A stretch of 7,043 nt of DNA from Lichenicola sp964658455. Its GTDB lineage: Bacteria > Pseudomonadota > Alphaproteobacteria > Acetobacterales > Acetobacteraceae. The notes under the pieces are model-generated. The model saw nothing but the letters and a program-made list of their open reading frames with translations. It searched no databases and was not told the DNA's origin. This document shows positions 5,590 through 7,043 of the stretch, piece after piece (position 1 is the first letter of the stretch; every line of letters starts with the position of its first letter). Made by a program: the position numbers and the translations under genes. The stretch is taken from NCBI GenBank assembly GCA_964658455.1, contig CAZZZA010000143.1, forward strand, positions 1-7,043. Direction: 5' to 3'.

Positions 5590-7043
5590 ATGGACAGCCT
5601 GCCCGACACCCACCCCGATCCCAAGGCCAGGCCGGCGCCCGGCCGTCGGGCGGACGGGGCGACCCGTGGCGGGCTGGCCAAGACCCCGACCGGCATCGAC
5701 GGTCTTGACGACCTGACCCTGGGCGGGCTGCCCGCCGGCCGGCCGACCCTGCTCTGCGGCGCGGCCGGATGCGGCAAGACCCTGTTCGCGATGACCTTCC
5801 TGCTGAACGGCGCCGTCCGGTTCGACGAGCCAGGCCTGTTCGTGAGCTTCGAGGAGCGGACCCACGAACTCGTCGAGAACGTCGCCTCGATCGGCTACGA
5901 TCTGGACGATCTGATCGCCGCCGGGAAGCTCGCCGTCGACCATGTGCGGATCGAGCGCGGCGAGATCCACGAGAGCGGCGAATACGACCTGGACGGGCTG
6001 TTCGTCCGCCTCGGCCATGCGATCGACACCATCGGCGCCAGGAGGGTGGTGATCGACACCGTCGAGGCGCTGTTCGCCGGCCTGTCCGATACCGGCACGC
6101 TGCGCGCCGAGCTGCGGCGGCTGTTCGCCTGGCTCAAGGAGAAGGGCGTCACCGCGCTGATCACCGCCGAGCGCGGCGATGGCCAGCTCACCCGCTACGG
6201 CATGGAGGAGTACGTCTCTGACTGCGTGATCCTGCTCGACAACCGGGTGCAGGACCAGGTCACCACCCGGCGCCTGCGGGTGGTCAAGTATCGCGGCTCC
6301 TCGCACGGCACCAACGAATACCCGTTCCTGATCGACGAGCGCGGCATCAGCGTGATGCCGATCACCTCGGCCGGGCTCGGGCACGGCGTCTCTGCCGAGC
6401 CGGTGCCGACCGGCGTGGCGGGCCTGGATGCGATGCTCGGCATCGGCGGCTATTTCCGCGGCTCCAGCGTGCTGATCTCCGGCCTCGCCGGCACCGGCAA
6501 ATCGACCTTCGCCGCCGCCTTTGCCGCCGCCGCCTGCGATCGCGGCGAGCGCTGCCTGTATTTCGCGTTCGAGGAATCGCCCGACCAGGTGATCCGCAAC
6601 ATGCGTTCGGTGGGCATCGACCTCGCCCAGCACCGCCGGTCCGGACTGCTGCAGTTCGAGGCTACCCGGCCCAGCGTCTATGGTTTCGAGATGCATCTGG
6701 CGCGGATGAACCGCGACATCCAGAGCTTCGACCCGCGCATCCTGGTGGTCGACCCGATCTCCGCGTTCCGCGGCCCCAGCACCGAGATCCACGCCACGCT
6801 GGTCCGGCTCGCCGACCTCTGCAAGATCCGCAACATCACCTGCCTGTTCACCAGCCTTTCGCAATCGGCCGAGCTGATGGACGAGGCCGACCGCAGCGTC
6901 TCTTCGCTGATGGATAGCTGGATCTCGCTCAGGAACGTGGAGTCCAACGGCGAGCTGAACCGGATCCTGTACCTGCTCAAGTCGCGCGGCATGAAGCACT
7001 CCAAGCAGCTTCGCGAATACCGGCTGACCGACCACGGCATCGA
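5590..7043 (+). CDS. kaiC: KaiC-like circadian-clock/RecA-type double ATPase (3' end outside window)
   Basis: Frame 1 is open from ATG 5590 to the right edge, giving 484 residues of a protein that is about 520 in cyanobacteria, so only a short C-terminal tail is missing. KaiC has two tandem RecA-like ATPase domains, forms hexamers and, in cyanobacteria, autophosphorylates as the clock core; non-cyanobacterial homologues are often tied to stress or signalling. Domain CI (about 29-258) has Walker A GAAGCGKT (57-64), the catalytic Glu pair 88-89 (SFEER) and Walker B VVIDTVEAL with Asp156. Domain CII (about 270-484) has Walker A GLAGTGKS (298-305), Glu328-Glu329 (AFEES) and Walker B ILVVDPIS with Asp388. 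In SVSSLMDSWI the pair Ser438-Ser439 aligns with the Ser431-Thr432 phosphosites of cyanobacterial KaiC. Upstream, TGA at 5548 closes the frame and no other ATG or GTG precedes 5590; the ribosome site is weak. No kaiA or kaiB is visible. The function of this homologue is inferred. Confidence 0.94.
   Translation, partial: MDSLPDTHPDPKARPAPGRRADGATRGGLAKTPTGIDGLDDLTLGGLPAGRPTLLCGAAGCGKTLFAMTFLLNGAVRFDEPGLFVSFEERTHELVENVASIGYDLDDLIAAGKLAVDHVRIERGEIHESGEYDLDGLFVRLGHAIDTIGARRVVIDTVEALFAGLSDTGTLRAELRRLFAWLKEKGVTALITAERGDGQLTRYGMEEYVSDCVILLDNRVQDQVTTRRLRVVKYRGSSHGTNEYPFLIDERGISVMPITSAGLGHGVSAEPVPTGVAGLDAMLGIGGYFRGSSVLISGLAGTGKSTFAAAFAAAACDRGERCLYFAFEESPDQVIRNMRSVGIDLAQHRRSGLLQFEATRPSVYGFEMHLARMNRDIQSFDPRILVVDPISAFRGPSTEIHATLVRLADLCKIRNITCLFTSLSQSAELMDEADRSVSSLMDSWISLRNVESNGELNRILYLLKSRGMKHSKQLREYRLTDHGI

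Noticed and set aside
5354..5716. A 120-codon + strand frame in the intergenic region
   Set aside because: It is Pro/Arg/Cys-rich with no recognisable features, and it overlaps the start of kaiC in another frame.
5440..7035. A 531-codon open frame on the - strand antisense to kaiC
   Set aside because: Its translation is low-complexity, rich in Arg/Gly/Ala/His/Asp with no domain pattern, while the opposite strand carries a complete KaiC with all motifs. Long antisense frames are expected in GC-rich genes.

Overview
The window is GC-rich and densely coded. Third positions are dominated by G/C and genes are packed end to end. Together with the AMP nucleosidase and KaiC types present, this suggests an alphaproteobacterium, perhaps of the Rhodospirillales/Acetobacteraceae or rhizobial kind. 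That placement is an inference, as no rRNA or other taxonomic marker is present.

Layout, left to right. (1) The 3' part of an AMP nucleosidase gene (amn) lies on the + strand and ends at 624. (2) A tight four-gene block on the - strand is read from 5280 down to 652. In transcription order it contains: a TPR-type protein with an uncharacterised C-terminal domain that has a Cys-containing motif; an aminoacyl-tRNA-synthetase-like amino acid:[carrier protein] ligase; a stand-alone methyltransferase that looks like the methyltransferase-interrupted tail of an NRPS adenylation domain; and a small acyl/peptidyl carrier protein. The first two genes overlap by ATGA, the second and third are 1 base apart, and the fourth follows after 18 bases, so this is almost certainly one operon. 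(3) A 309-bp divergent intergenic region follows. It is AT-rich next to the - strand operon and carries an inverted repeat. (4) A KaiC-type double-ATPase gene on the + strand starts at 5590 and runs off the right edge.

The operon is the main interest. The ligase family is known to activate a small amino acid (glycine or alanine in studied members) and load it onto the phosphopantetheine arm of a small carrier protein, without tRNA. Here such a ligase sits with a carrier protein and with a methyltransferase of the kind normally embedded in NRPS adenylation domains. The methyltransferase protein seems to keep the flanking pieces of the adenylation C-terminal subdomain but has no adenylation core. 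The set therefore reads as a split NRPS-like module in which a tRNA-synthetase-like enzyme replaces the adenylation core, the carrier protein holds the aminoacyl thioester, and the methyltransferase modifies it, possibly to an N-methyl amino acid. The TPR protein may act as scaffold, acceptor or transferase. No condensation domain, thioesterase or phosphopantetheinyl transferase is visible here.

The flanking amn and kaiC genes show no obvious functional tie to the operon. KaiC faces away from it across the shared intergenic region, so shared regulation is possible but not shown.
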